A stretch of DNA of 64,000 bases from Sphingomonas panacisoli (lineage in GTDB: Bacteria > Pseudomonadota > Alphaproteobacteria > Sphingomonadales > Sphingomonadaceae): assembly GCF_007859635.1 (NCBI RefSeq), contig NZ_CP042306.1, positions 2,604,001 through 2,668,000 of the forward strand, written 5' to 3'. A program made the position numbers and the translations under genes. The first letter of the stretch is position 1. The number at the start of each line of letters is the position of its first letter. The notes beneath the pieces are model-generated. The model ran no database searches, was not told where the DNA came from, and saw only the letters and a list, made by a program, of their open reading frames with translations. Below are positions 48,093 through 56,497 of the stretch, piece by piece.

Positions 48093-49097
48093 CTACGCCT
48101 TCGCGACCACGCTCTCCGGCAGGTCCTTCCCGAACACGCGCTGGTAATATTCCGCCACCAGCGCGCGCTCGGCTTCGTCGCACTTGTTGAGGAAGCTCAG
48201 CCGGAACGCGAAGCCGATATCGTCGAAGATCATCGCGTTCTGCGCCCAGGTGATCACCGTGCGCGGGCTCATCACGGTCGAGATGTCGCCGTTGATGAAG
48301 CCCTTGCGCGTCAGGTCGGCGACGCGGACCATGTTGTCGACGATCGCCTTGCCCTCGGGCTTGTCGTATTCGCCCGATTTCGCGAGCACGATCTGCGCTT
48401 CGACCTGCGCCGGCAGATAGTTGAGCGTGACGACGATGTTCCAGCGGTCCATCTGGCCCTGGTTGATCTGTTGCGTGCCGTGATAGAGCCCGCTCGTGTC
48501 GCCAAGACCGACCGTATTGGCGGTCGAGAACAGCCGGAAATAGGGGTTCGGGCGGATCACGCGGTTCTGATCGAGCAGGGTCAGCTTGCCCTCGGTCTCC
48601 AGCACGCGCTGGATCACGAACATCACGTCGGGCCGGCCCGCATCGTATTCGTCGAACACCAAAGCGGTCGGCGTCTGCAGCGCCCAGGGCAACAGCCCTT
48701 CGCGGAACTCGGTCACCTGCTGCCCGTCGCGCAGCACGATCGCGTCGCGGCCGATCAGGTCGATGCGGCTGATATGCGCGTCCAGGTTGATGCGGATGCA
48801 CGGCCAGTTCAGCCGCGCCGCCACCTGCTCGATGTGCGTCGATTTGCCGGTACCGTGATAGCCCTGCACCATCACGCGGCGATTGTGCGCGAAACCCGCC
48901 AGGATCGCGAGCGTCGTGTCGGGATCGAACACGTAGGCCGGATCGAGGTCCGGAACGCGCTCATCCGCCTCGCTGAACGCCGGCACCTGCATGTCCGAAT
49001 CGATCCCGAACAGGTCGCGCACCGACTTCATCTGGTCGGGCGCATCGAGGATCGTCGTCTCGCGACTGTCGGGCTGGGTATTCGGGATGTCGGTCAT
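48093..49097 (-). CDS. cobS: Cobaltochelatase CobS subunit (AAA+ ATPase)
   Basis: A 334-aa AAA+ protein. Walker A is [10 protein letters not shown], Walker B is [11 protein letters not shown], and the CobS family features [37 protein letters not shown] and [17 protein letters not shown] follow. The start at 49097 (MTDIPNTQ) is the family-like N-terminus; upstream residues are rich in Arg and unselected. In known systems it forms a chaperone-like ring with CobT. It is separated from cobT here by an oppositely oriented gene and a regulator. Confidence 0.93.
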   Translation of the reverse strand: MTDIPNTQPDSRETTILDAPDQMKSVRDLFGIDSDMQVPAFSEADERVPDLDPAYVFDPDTTLAILAGFAHNRRVMVQGYHGTGKSTHIEQVAARLNWPCIRINLDAHISRIDLIGRDAIVLRDGQQVTEFREGLLPWALQTPTALVFDEYDAGRPDVMFVIQRVLETEGKLTLLDQNRVIRPNPYFRLFSTANTVGLGDTSGLYHGTQQINQGQMDRWNIVVTLNYLPAQVEAQIVLAKSGEYDKPEGKAIVDNMVRVADLTRKGFINGDISTVMSPRTVITWAQNAMIFDDIGFAFRLSFLNKCDEAERALVAEYYQRVFGKDLPESVVAKA

Positions 49098-49169
49098 CGT
49101 ACTTCCTTCGCGCGCCCTCCTAACCGTAGGGACGGCGCGAAGTCGAGACACGTTGTGCATTGCAACGCG

Positions 49170-49856
49170 TCAGGACGCGATCTTCTCCGGCAAGGTGAAC
49201 AGATCGATGAACGCCTGCGCGGTTGCGCGATCGCCCGCCAGCGCGAGCAGGCCGTCGCCGTCGAATCCTTCCTTGCCGTAGATCGTCCGGCGCATCGCCA
49301 GCGTGTCGCCGGTAAACGTGACATCCGCGTCCGGCGCATCACTCCGCAAGATCACGATCTCCCCGTCACCGACGCGCGCGACGAAAGCGTCGTCCGGGAA
49401 GTGGAATGCCACCGTCATCTTCACCGCCGCCGCCTTGACCGGATCGATCAGCGTCCGCAGCGACGTCATCGCCGATGCCGTCGACATGAACGCGAGCGGA
49501 TCGTGCCGCGGCGATCGCGCCGCCCAACGGCCCATCTCGCGGATCGGCACTTCAGCCTCCAGCCCCCAATCGGTTAGTGCGTAGACTTGGACGTTCGCGG
49601 GCGACGGCAAGCGGCGGCGCACGACGATCTCTGCTTCTTCCAGGCTTTCCAGCCGCTGCGTCAGCACGTTGGCGCTGATCCCGGGCAGGTTTGCCCTGAT
49701 CTCCCCGAACCGCCGCGGACCGTAGAGCAGCTCGCGAATGATCAGCAGCGCCCAGCGTTCGCCGACGAATTCGAGCGCCAGCGCCGTGCCGCACGCATCG
49801 TCATACCACCGTTTTTGCGCAGTTTTTTTGCTTCTAGTTATTTTTTGTAACTCCAT
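49170..49856 (-). CDS. HxlR-type regulator with C-terminal SCP2-like domain
   Basis: A 228-aa regulator. The N-terminal winged helix has the HxlR pattern CGTALALEFVGERWALLIIR, then RRFGEIRANLPGISANVLTQ and RLESLEEAEIV. The C-terminal part (about 130-228) resembles an SCP2-like lipid-binding domain, a common partner. Its first codons overlap a 17-bp palindrome (49836-49852), and a second lies just upstream, indicating autoregulation and control of the divergent VOC/GST operon. The poly-T stretch encodes the basic MELQKITRSKK start. Confidence 0.88.
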   Translation of the reverse strand: MELQKITRSKKTAQKRWYDDACGTALALEFVGERWALLIIRELLYGPRRFGEIRANLPGISANVLTQRLESLEEAEIVVRRRLPSPANVQVYALTDWGLEAEVPIREMGRWAARSPRHDPLAFMSTASAMTSLRTLIDPVKAAAVKMTVAFHFPDDAFVARVGDGEIVILRSDAPDADVTFTGDTLAMRRTIYGKEGFDGDGLLALAGDRATAQAFIDLFTLPEKIAS

Positions 49857-49873
49857 GGTTGCTTTTTGTAACC
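49836..49873. promoter_or_regulatory. Tandem HxlR-type operators
   Basis: Two 17-bp palindromes, AGTTATTTTTTGTAACT at 49836-49852 and GGTTGCTTTTTGTAACC at 49857-49873, are 21 bp apart centre to centre. Both have GTTA/GTAAC-like arms around a T-rich centre. They overlap the HxlR gene's start and lie 48 bp before the divergent VOC gene. Confidence 0.6.
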
Positions 49874-49921
49874 GAGTCGTTCAGAAAATGCAAGTCCCGA
49901 TTCGCAAAGGAGTGCTTTGAC

Positions 49922-50359
49922 ATGACCAAGATGATCTTCGTGAACCTGCCCGTCGCCGATGTCGCCAAATCGACCGCTTTCTATGAAGCGATCGGCTTCA
50001 CCAAGAACGAGCAGTTTTCCAACGAACAGGCCTCGTCGATGGTATGGTCCGACTCGATCTTCGTGATGCTGCTCGCGAAGCCGTTCTTCTCGACGTTCAC
50101 GCCCAAGACGATCGGCGACGCCAAGACGACCGCCAGCGCGCTGTTCGCGCTGTCATTCGACAGCAAGGCGGACGTCGATACGATCACCGACGCCGCGTCC
50201 GCCGCCGGCGGCACCGAACCGCACGGCCCGGAGGACATGGGCTTCATGTACAGCCGCGCGTTCGAGGATCTCGACGGTCACGGCTGGGGCCCGTTCTGGA
50301 TGGACCCCGCCGCCGCCGAAGCCGGCCCGCCCGAACATCAACCGATCGTCGAAGCCTGA
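49922..50359 (+). CDS. VOC family protein (glyoxalase/lactoylglutathione lyase-like)
   Basis: A 145-aa protein of the vicinal oxygen chelate fold: MIFVNLPVADVAKSTAFYEA opens the first beta-alpha module, and DLDGHGWGPFWMDP closes the second. The strong ribosome site AAAGGAG precedes the ATG. Metal-binding residues are not certain from the sequence. It is the first gene of a run of small proteins driven by the divergent HxlR-type regulator. Confidence 0.82.
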   Translation: MTKMIFVNLPVADVAKSTAFYEAIGFTKNEQFSNEQASSMVWSDSIFVMLLAKPFFSTFTPKTIGDAKTTASALFALSFDSKADVDTITDAASAAGGTEPHGPEDMGFMYSRAFEDLDGHGWGPFWMDPAAAEAGPPEHQPIVEA

Positions 50360-50390
50360 ACGGCTCGCCCCCCCAATTGGGAGATCGATC

Positions 50391-50498
50391 ATGCTCGTTC
50401 GTTTCCGCTCGCTGGTTACCGGTCTCGTCGCGTTCACCGCGACGGGCCTGGTGATCCTCAACTACCAAGCGCTCGCCGCGCTGCCGATGATGTCCTGA
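50391..50498 (+). CDS. 35-aa hydrophobic peptide
   Basis: A short frame with GGGAG 8 bp before its ATG. The product, MLVRFRSLVTGLVAFTATGL and then VILNYQALAALPMMS, is a single basic-start hydrophobic helix, so it would sit in the inner membrane. It lies in the VOC-to-GST gap of the HxlR-controlled operon. No family is recognised; the frame is short enough to occur by chance, so the support is only the ribosome site and the composition. Confidence 0.45.
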   Translation: MLVRFRSLVTGLVAFTATGLVILNYQALAALPMMS

Positions 50499-50535
50499 CG
50501 CAAGGCCGTCACGCAGCACGATTAGGAGAGATGGA

Positions 50536-51195
50536 ATGACGACCCCCGTCATCACCGCGTTCGACCGTTCGCCCGATGGCGGCCGCGGCCTCGCGCGCGA
50601 CACCCGCGTCCGCTGGGCGCTCGAAGAGGTCGGCCAGGCCTATGAGGTCAAGCCGATGACCTTCGAGGCGCTCAAGCAGCCCCAGCACCTCGCGCGCAAC
50701 CCGTTCGGCCAAATCCCGACCTTCGAGGCGGGCGGCCTAACGCTGTTCGAAACGGGCGGGATCATCCTGCACATCGCCCAGAGCTATCCCGGCCTGCTGC
50801 CCGACGATGCCGACGGCCAGGCGCGCGCGCAGATGTGGATGTTCGCCGCGGTCAATTCGGTCGAGCCGGCGATCCTCGAATTGTTCAACGCCAAGATCGT
50901 CGAGGGCGACAAGCCGTGGGCCGCGGAGCGCCTGCCGATCGTCATGGAACGCGCGCGCAAGCCGCTCCAGCGCCTCGCCGCCGCGCTCGGCGAGAACGAA
51001 TGGCTCGACGGCGCGTTCAGCGCCGGTGACTTGATGATGGTGTCGGTGCTGCTGCGGTTCCGTCCGGCGGGCCTGCTCGACGAATTTCCCACCCTCGCCG
51101 CCTATGTCGCGCGCGGCGAGGCCCGGCCGGCCTACAAGCGCGCATTCGACGCGCAACTGGCCTTCAACACCCGACCCCAGGAGAGTGAAGCATGA
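50536..51195 (+). CDS. Glutathione S-transferase family protein, copy 1
   Basis: A 219-aa GST. The N-terminal thioredoxin-like domain has VRWALEEVGQAYEVKPM and NPFGQIPTFEAGGLTLFETG (cis-Pro and Glu/Thr-Gly glutathione site). The C-terminal helical domain has LDGAFSAGDLMMVSVLLRF. The start has AGGAGAG upstream. Its stop overlaps the next gene, a closely similar paralogue, as ATGA. Substrates may be reactive electrophiles; exact specificity cannot be read. Confidence 0.9.
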   Translation: MTTPVITAFDRSPDGGRGLARDTRVRWALEEVGQAYEVKPMTFEALKQPQHLARNPFGQIPTFEAGGLTLFETGGIILHIAQSYPGLLPDDADGQARAQMWMFAAVNSVEPAILELFNAKIVEGDKPWAAERLPIVMERARKPLQRLAAALGENEWLDGAFSAGDLMMVSVLLRFRPAGLLDEFPTLAAYVARGEARPAYKRAFDAQLAFNTRPQESEA

Positions 51196-51891
51196 CCAAA
51201 CCGACCATCACAGCGTTCGATTGGGTGCCGCCCTTCGCGCAAGGCCAGGTTCGCGACCTGCGCGTCCGCTGGGCGCTCGAGGAAGTCGGCCAGCCCTATG
51301 AGGTGAACTACCTCAACCAGGGCGAGCAGAAGGAAGCGCAGCACCGCGCGCGCCAGCCGTTCGGGCAGGTTCCAACGTACGAGCAGGACGGCCTGACCCT
51401 GTTCGAATCGGGCGCGATCGTGCTCCACGTCGCCGAGACGTACGACGGCCTGCTGCCCAAGGATGCCGGCGCGCGCGCGCGCGATCGAATGGATGTTCGC
51501 CGCGCTCAACTCGGTCGAGCCGTCGATCATGGACCTGTCGTATGTCACCCTATTCGAAGCCGACAAGCCGTGGTCCGAAATGCGCCGCGGATCGGTCGAG
51601 GAGCGCATCCACGGGCGGCTGAAGGACTTGTCGGCACGGCTCGGCGACAAGACCTGGCTGGACGGTGAAACCTTCACCGCGGGCGATCTGTTGATGGTCA
51701 GCGTGCTGCGGATCCTGATCGATCAGGGCTTCGTCGAGGCATATGACAATCTGGCCGCGTACATGCACCGCGGGATCGACCGACCCGCCTTCCAGCGCGC
51801 GCTGGCCGCGCAGATGGACGGGTTCACCGGCGAGGCGCCCGAATGGTTCGCTGCCTGGGCGGAAAAGATGAAACAAGGAGAGACGGCATGA
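51192..51891 (+). pseudogene. Glutathione S-transferase family protein, copy 2, frameshifted at a GC repeat
   Basis: A paralogue of the upstream GST: VRWALEEVGQPYEVNYLNQ and QPFGQVPTYEQDGLTLFESG in the first frame, then LDGETFTAGDLLMVSVLRIL in a second. The switch falls at a GC dinucleotide tract, 51469-51483 (seven GC units plus G). One more GC unit would give AGARARAIEWMFAALNSVEP and a full 233-aa protein. Both halves are otherwise intact. This may be repeat slippage or an assembly error. It starts at an ATGA overlap and its stop overlaps the DUF1428 gene. Confidence 0.85.
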
Positions 51892-52610
51892 CCTATTTCC
51901 AAGGCTTCGTGATCCCGGTGAAGCCGGATCGCAAGGAAGCATATCGCGCAATGGCCGCGAAGGCCGCGCCGATCTTCGCCGAATATGGCGCGACCCGCAC
52001 CGTCGAGTGCTGGGAAGACGACGTGCCGGACGGCAAGGTCACCGACCTGCGCCGTGCGGTCGCCGCCGAGCCAGGCGAGAAGATCGTCTATTCGTGGGTG
52101 ACCTGGCTCGACCGCGCGACGTGCGACGCAGCGGCCGAGAAGCTGATGGCCGACGAGCGGATGCAGCCGGACGGCGACGTGCCGTTCGACATGAAGCGGA
52201 TGATCTATGCCGGGTTCGAACCGGTGTTCGAGCGCGGCGACGCGGTCAAAGCGGCGGGCTATGTCGACGGCGTCGTCGGCCCGGCGCCCGGCGACGGGAA
52301 AGACACCTTCACCGCGCATTCCGAAAAGCTCGACAGCTATTTCCTCGACCAGGGCGCGTTGCGCGTGATGGACGGCTGGGGCGCGGACGTGCCCGACGGC
52401 AAGGTCACCGACTTCAAGCGCGCGGTCGCGGCGGAGGCCGGGGAGCAAGTCATCTTCGGCTGGATCGAATGGCCCGACAAGGCGACCCGCGACAAGGCGT
52501 TCGAGGGCATGATGCAGAACCCCGAACTGACCGCGATCACCCCCGGTTTCGACATGAAGCGCGCGATCTTCGGCGGATTCACGCCGATCCTCGACACCGA
52601 CCACCAATAA
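51888..52610 (+). CDS. Tandem DUF1428 protein
   Basis: A 240-aa protein made of two DUF1428 domains (about 1-118 and 119-240). The repeat is obvious: VECWEDDVPDGKVTDLRRAV in the first and MDGWGADVPDGKVTDFKRAV in the second, and both end in DMKR with a following aromatic/Gly-rich tail (MIYAGFEPV and AIFGGFTPI). DUF1428 usually occurs as a single ~115-aa domain forming dimers; here one chain supplies both. Function is unknown. The ATG overlaps the upstream stop (ATGA). Confidence 0.88.
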   Translation: MTYFQGFVIPVKPDRKEAYRAMAAKAAPIFAEYGATRTVECWEDDVPDGKVTDLRRAVAAEPGEKIVYSWVTWLDRATCDAAAEKLMADERMQPDGDVPFDMKRMIYAGFEPVFERGDAVKAAGYVDGVVGPAPGDGKDTFTAHSEKLDSYFLDQGALRVMDGWGADVPDGKVTDFKRAVAAEAGEQVIFGWIEWPDKATRDKAFEGMMQNPELTAITPGFDMKRAIFGGFTPILDTDHQ

Positions 52611-52633
52611 CCGACATCCCCAGGAGAAAGACG

Positions 52634-53416
52634 ATGCCCAATCCCGAAGGTACGCCGATCTGGTACGAGTTGCTGACGCCGGATCACGACGCGTCGAAGA
52701 AATTCTACGACCACGTCATCGGCTGGACGATCGGCGGCAAGCCCGACAACAGTCCGATGGACTATCGCATGATCCAGACCGCCGACGGCAGCATGGTTGG
52801 CGGCGTGATGCAACTGACCGACGAGATGAAGAGCGGCGGCGCGAAGCCGACCTGGCTGTTCTATATCGGCGTCGATGATGTCGATGTGTCGTTCGCGAAG
52901 CTGAAGGCGAATGGCGGCGGCGTATTGATGGAGCCGTTCGACATTCCCGGCGCTGGCCGCGCGGCGTTCGTCACCGACCCGCAGGGCAATCCGTTTTACA
53001 TCATGCGCGGATCGAGCCCGGAGAGCAGCACCGCCTATGACCGAATGGGCATGGGCAAATGCAACTGGAACGAACTGACCACGTCCGACCAGGGTGCGGG
53101 CAACAAGTTCTACGCCGACACGTTCGGCTGGAACTATCCCGACAAGATGGAAATGCCCGGCGACATGGGCGACTATGTCTTCGTCGCGGTCGGCGACACG
53201 ACGATCGGCGCGACGATGAAGCAATCGAACGGATCGCCGACCGGCTGGCGCTTCTATTTCCGTACGCCGGATATCGAGGACACTGCCAGGAAGGTCGGCG
53301 AGGCCGGCGGCACAGTGATGATGGGGCCGCACGAAGTCCCCGGCGGCGACCGCATCATCGTCGCGACCGACCCGCACGGTACCGTGTTCGGCGCGGTCGG
53401 CCCCGGCGACGCATAA
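52634..53416 (+). CDS. Two-module VOC family protein
   Basis: A 260-aa protein with two VOC units: GTPIWYELLTPDHDASKKFY and later CNWNELTTSDQGAGNKFYAD, each followed by a closing FVTDPQGNPFYIM or VATDPHGTVFGAV. Such proteins act as glyoxalase-like or antibiotic-binding proteins; the metal site is not certain. AGGAGA lies 7 bp before the start. It is part of the small-protein operon. Confidence 0.85.
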   Translation: MPNPEGTPIWYELLTPDHDASKKFYDHVIGWTIGGKPDNSPMDYRMIQTADGSMVGGVMQLTDEMKSGGAKPTWLFYIGVDDVDVSFAKLKANGGGVLMEPFDIPGAGRAAFVTDPQGNPFYIMRGSSPESSTAYDRMGMGKCNWNELTTSDQGAGNKFYADTFGWNYPDKMEMPGDMGDYVFVAVGDTTIGATMKQSNGSPTGWRFYFRTPDIEDTARKVGEAGGTVMMGPHEVPGGDRIIVATDPHGTVFGAVGPGDA

Positions 53417-53440
53417 TTCAAAAAACCTAGGAGAGAGACG

Positions 53441-53935
53441 ATGACCAACAAGCTCACCACCGTATTGTGGTTCGACCATGGCCAGGCGCGCGAAGCCGCC
53501 GAATTCTATGCCGCGACCTTCCCCGACAGCCATGTCGGCGGGAAGATGGACGCCCCCGCCGACTATCCCGATGGCGGCGCGGGTAACGAGATCGTGGTCG
53601 AGTTCACGTTGCTCGGCCAGGCGTTCTCCGGCTTGAACGGCGGCGACATGTTCAAGCCCACCGAAGCGGTCAGCTTCATGGTCGTGACCGAGGACCAGGA
53701 GGAAACCGACCGCTACTGGAACGCGATCGTCGATGGCGGCGGGCAGGAAAGCATGTGCGGCTGGTGCAAGGACAAATGGGGCTTTTCGTGGCAGATCACG
53801 CCGCGCGCGCTGCTCGAAGCGAACAGCGATCCCGACAAGGCGGCCGCCAAGCGTTCGTTCGAAGCGATGATGAAGATGAAGAAAATCGACATCGCCACGA
53901 TCGAGGCCGCACGCGCCGGGGAGCCGGTGGCATGA
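53441..53935 (+). CDS. PhnB-like VOC family protein
   Basis: A 164-aa VOC protein of the kind formerly called 3-demethylubiquinone methyltransferase-like: TTVLWFDHGQAREAAEFYAA, GQAFSGLNGGDMFKPTEAVS, then CGWCKDKWGFSWQITPRALL. The length is typical. Its name suggests phosphonate relation but members are of unknown function. AGGAGAGA precedes the ATG, and the stop overlaps the SRPBCC gene (ATGA). Confidence 0.85.
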   Translation: MTNKLTTVLWFDHGQAREAAEFYAATFPDSHVGGKMDAPADYPDGGAGNEIVVEFTLLGQAFSGLNGGDMFKPTEAVSFMVVTEDQEETDRYWNAIVDGGGQESMCGWCKDKWGFSWQITPRALLEANSDPDKAAAKRSFEAMMKMKKIDIATIEAARAGEPVA

Positions 53936-54414
53936 GCGGGCCGGCGCACGAACTCGCGATCGACCGCACCTTCGACGCGCCGCTTGACGCGGTGTGGCGC
54001 GCGGTCGTCGATCATCTGCCCGAATGGTGGTGTCCGCGCCCGTGGACGTCGGAGATCGTCGCGCTCGATTGGAAGAGCGGCGGGCGCTTTTCGATCACCA
54101 TGCACGGCCCCAACGGCGAAACGCATCCGGGCGACGGCGTGCTGCTGGAAGTGGTCCCGGGCGAGCGCTTCGTGTTCTGTAACATGCTCGACGCGGACTG
54201 GAACCCGCAGGACGCGCAGCCGGTCGGGATCGTCGGCATGTTCGAATTCGCCGACGCGGGCGTCGGCCGGACCAAGTTCCGCTCGAGTGCGCGCCATTGG
54301 AGCGAGGCCGACCGCAAGGCGCATGCCGATATGGGGTTCGAGCAAGGCTGGGGCATCTGCGCCGACCAGTTGGAGGAGGTCGCGAGGAGACTCGCGGCGA
54401 CGGCCGATGCGTAG
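53932..54414 (+). CDS. SRPBCC (AHSA1-like) domain protein
   Basis: A 160-aa lipid/ligand-pocket protein of the START/Bet v1 superfamily: IDRTFDAPLDAVWRAVVDHL, WWCPRPWTSEIVALDWKSGG, HPGDGVLLEVVPGERFVF, and the terminal helix FEQGWGICADQLEEVARRL. It starts at the ATG of an ATGA overlap. Such proteins often sit with VOC proteins and RibD-like reductases; no enzymatic motif is visible. Confidence 0.88.
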   Translation: MSGPAHELAIDRTFDAPLDAVWRAVVDHLPEWWCPRPWTSEIVALDWKSGGRFSITMHGPNGETHPGDGVLLEVVPGERFVFCNMLDADWNPQDAQPVGIVGMFEFADAGVGRTKFRSSARHWSEADRKAHADMGFEQGWGICADQLEEVARRLAATADA

Positions 54415-55078
54415 GATCGTCGGCGCCGTCTTCCAATCGCTCGACGGCGTCATGCAAGCGCCGGGCGGCACCACCGAGGACCCGACCGGCGGATTCGACC
54501 AGGGCGGCTGGCAGTTCAAGTTTCCCGACCCCGCCGCCGACGAGACGATGGGGCCGCTGCTCGACGGCGAGTACGATCTGCTTCTCGGACGGCGCACCTA
54601 CGACATCTTCGCCGCATTCTGGCCCTATGTCGAAGGCGACGAAGCCCCGGTCGGCCGTGCGTTCGACCGTGCCGGAAAGTACGTTCTCACCCACGGCGAC
54701 CAGCCGCTCGAATGGGAAAACAGCCATCGCCTGACGAGCATTGACGATGTCGCGGCGCTCAAGGCGAGCGATGGCCCCGAACTCAGGATCTGGGGGTCGA
54801 GCACGATCTATCCCGGCCTGCTGAAGGCGGGGTTGCTCGATCGGCTGGTGCTGATGACCTATCCGCTGACGCTCGGGAAGGGGAAGCGACTGTTCGGCGA
54901 CGGCACGCCGCCGGGTGCGCTCAAGATGGTCGATCATACGGTCACGCCGGCTGGCACCGTCGTCGCGACCTACGAACCCGCCGGCCCGATCCCCGCCACG
55001 GCGCCGCACCAGCCCTCTCCCGCGACAAGCGATCGTGAGGCGGAGCGGCAACGCAAGATGCAGGACGGCAACTGGTAG
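54407..55078 (+). CDS. RibD C-terminal/dihydrofolate reductase-like protein
   Basis: A 223-aa Rossmann-like reductase: MRRIVGAVFQSLDGVMQAPG opens the fold, LLLGRRTYDIFAAFWP is the nucleotide-binding helix, and LRIWGSSTIYPGLLKAGLLD follows. This family resembles RibD reductase/DHFR but usually lacks the folate-site Asp. A charged tail of 30 residues extends beyond the domain. The ATG at 54407 overlaps the SRPBCC gene by 8 bp. It closes the small-protein operon. Confidence 0.85.
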   Translation: MRRIVGAVFQSLDGVMQAPGGTTEDPTGGFDQGGWQFKFPDPAADETMGPLLDGEYDLLLGRRTYDIFAAFWPYVEGDEAPVGRAFDRAGKYVLTHGDQPLEWENSHRLTSIDDVAALKASDGPELRIWGSSTIYPGLLKAGLLDRLVLMTYPLTLGKGKRLFGDGTPPGALKMVDHTVTPAGTVVATYEPAGPIPATAPHQPSPATSDREAERQRKMQDGNW

Positions 55079-55125
55079 GCACAACGCGCTATCGCTGATC
55101 CGTGCCAGCGGTTAATCGGGCGGGG

Positions 55126-56402
55126 ATGACCAGTCGTCCCCGCCCGTTTCTCGTCGCGATCCTGATCGGGCTGGTGGCGGAAATGCTGTTCCTGTGGGGC
55201 GTCGCGACGCCGCACATGCTGGTGTTCGACGAAATCCACTACGTCCCCGCCGCGCGCGCATTGCTCGCGTTGCAGTCGCCGATGAACACCGAACATCCGA
55301 TGCTGGCGAAGGAGTTCATCGCCGCCGGCATCGCGTTGTTCGGCGACGATAGCCTTGGGTGGCGGTTCTTCTCGACGATCGCGGGCAGCGCGACAGTGAT
55401 GGGCGTATTCGCGATCCTTTGGTTGCTGTTCCGGCGGATACGGCCCGCAGTGCTGGGCGCGGCGTTCGCGCTGCTCAACTTCACGATCTATGTCGAGGCG
55501 CGGATCGCGATGCTCGACGGATTTCTCGCCGCGTTCATGGTGCTGGCCGTCGCGGCGATGCTGTGGGCGATGGACGCGCCGCCGGGACGCGTGTGGCCGC
55601 GCTGGATACTGGCGGGCGCGCTGTTCGGGCTGGCCGTGTCGGCGAAGTGGCTGGCACTGCCCTATCTAGCCTTTGCTGGACTGGCGTTCCTGATCGTTCG
55701 CTGGCGAGATGCGCGCGCGGCGAAGCGATCGCTGGCCGCGATCTTTTCGGCCAAGGACCAGCCTCACTGGGGGGGCTGCCCGCCATCCCCGCACTCGCCG
55801 CGTTCGGGCTGGTCGCGGCGTTGGCCTATTTCGCGACGTTCCTGCCGGCCTTCTTCTATCGCGACGATCCGATGACGCTGGCGAAGTTGCTGCCGTTCCA
55901 GGCGACGATGTACGCGCAGCAGACGCAGGTGTTGCCGCATCACACCTATCAGTCCGACTGGTGGACGTGGCCGCTGATGATCCGTCCGATCTGGTATCTC
56001 TACGAGCCCGCCGATGGGGCGATGCGCGGCATTCTGATGCTTGGCAATCCGGCGGTCATGTGGGGCGGTTTGATCGCGGTCCTGGCCTGCGTGTGGGGCG
56101 GCGTACGGAACGGGCGGCTGCTGACCGCAGGCTTGCTCTGGGTCGCGGCGTACCTGCCGTGGGCGATTATCCCGAAGTCGCTCGGCTTCTTCTATTATTA
56201 CTACGTCCCCTCGATCGCGCTGCCGATCGCACTCGCGGCCGCGTGGGATCGCTACGCGCACGGCAAGCTCAAATATTGGGATGAGGGCTTCCTGGTCATG
56301 ACGTTCGGGCTGGCGGTGTATTTCTTCCCGATCCTATCGGCAGCGCCATTGGCGAACGACCAGGCGTTCCAGCACTGGATGTGGTTTAGCACCTGGCCGT
56401 AG
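55126..56402 (+). pseudogene. Phospholipid-carrier-dependent glycosyltransferase (PMT family), frameshifted at a G-run
   Basis: A multipass membrane mannosyltransferase-like protein. The N-terminal loop has MLVFDEIHYVPAARAL (the catalytic DE pair) and NTEHPMLAKEFI. The frame breaks at seven Gs (55769-55775); adding one G joins AKDQPHWGG to LPAIPALAAFG and gives 425 aa ending QHWMWFSTWP. Helices and the QQTQVLPHHTYQSDWWTWPL loop continue normally after the break. A GTG at 55102 is an alternative start. It is convergent with a polyprenyl-phosphate-sugar synthase-like gene that could supply its donor. Confidence 0.85.
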
Positions 56403-56489
56403 CGAAATAGCAGCGCTATTTCGCGTCTCGACGGCCAGTGCGGCCGGCGGAGCAACGCTCCGACCGACGGCGCGAATTCACTTCGCGCC
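56402..56489. terminator. Array of four hairpins between convergent genes
   Basis: Four stems in succession: GCGAAATAGC/GCTATTTCGC at 56402-56424 (10 bp), CGGCC/GGCCG at 56432-56446, GGAGC/GCTCC at 56449-56461, and GGCGCGAA/TTCGCGCC at 56469-56489 (8 bp). The first overlaps the PMT stop codon. Such an array probably ends transcription from both sides, although T-runs are lacking. Confidence 0.6.
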
Positions 56490-56497
56490 GCTGGAGT

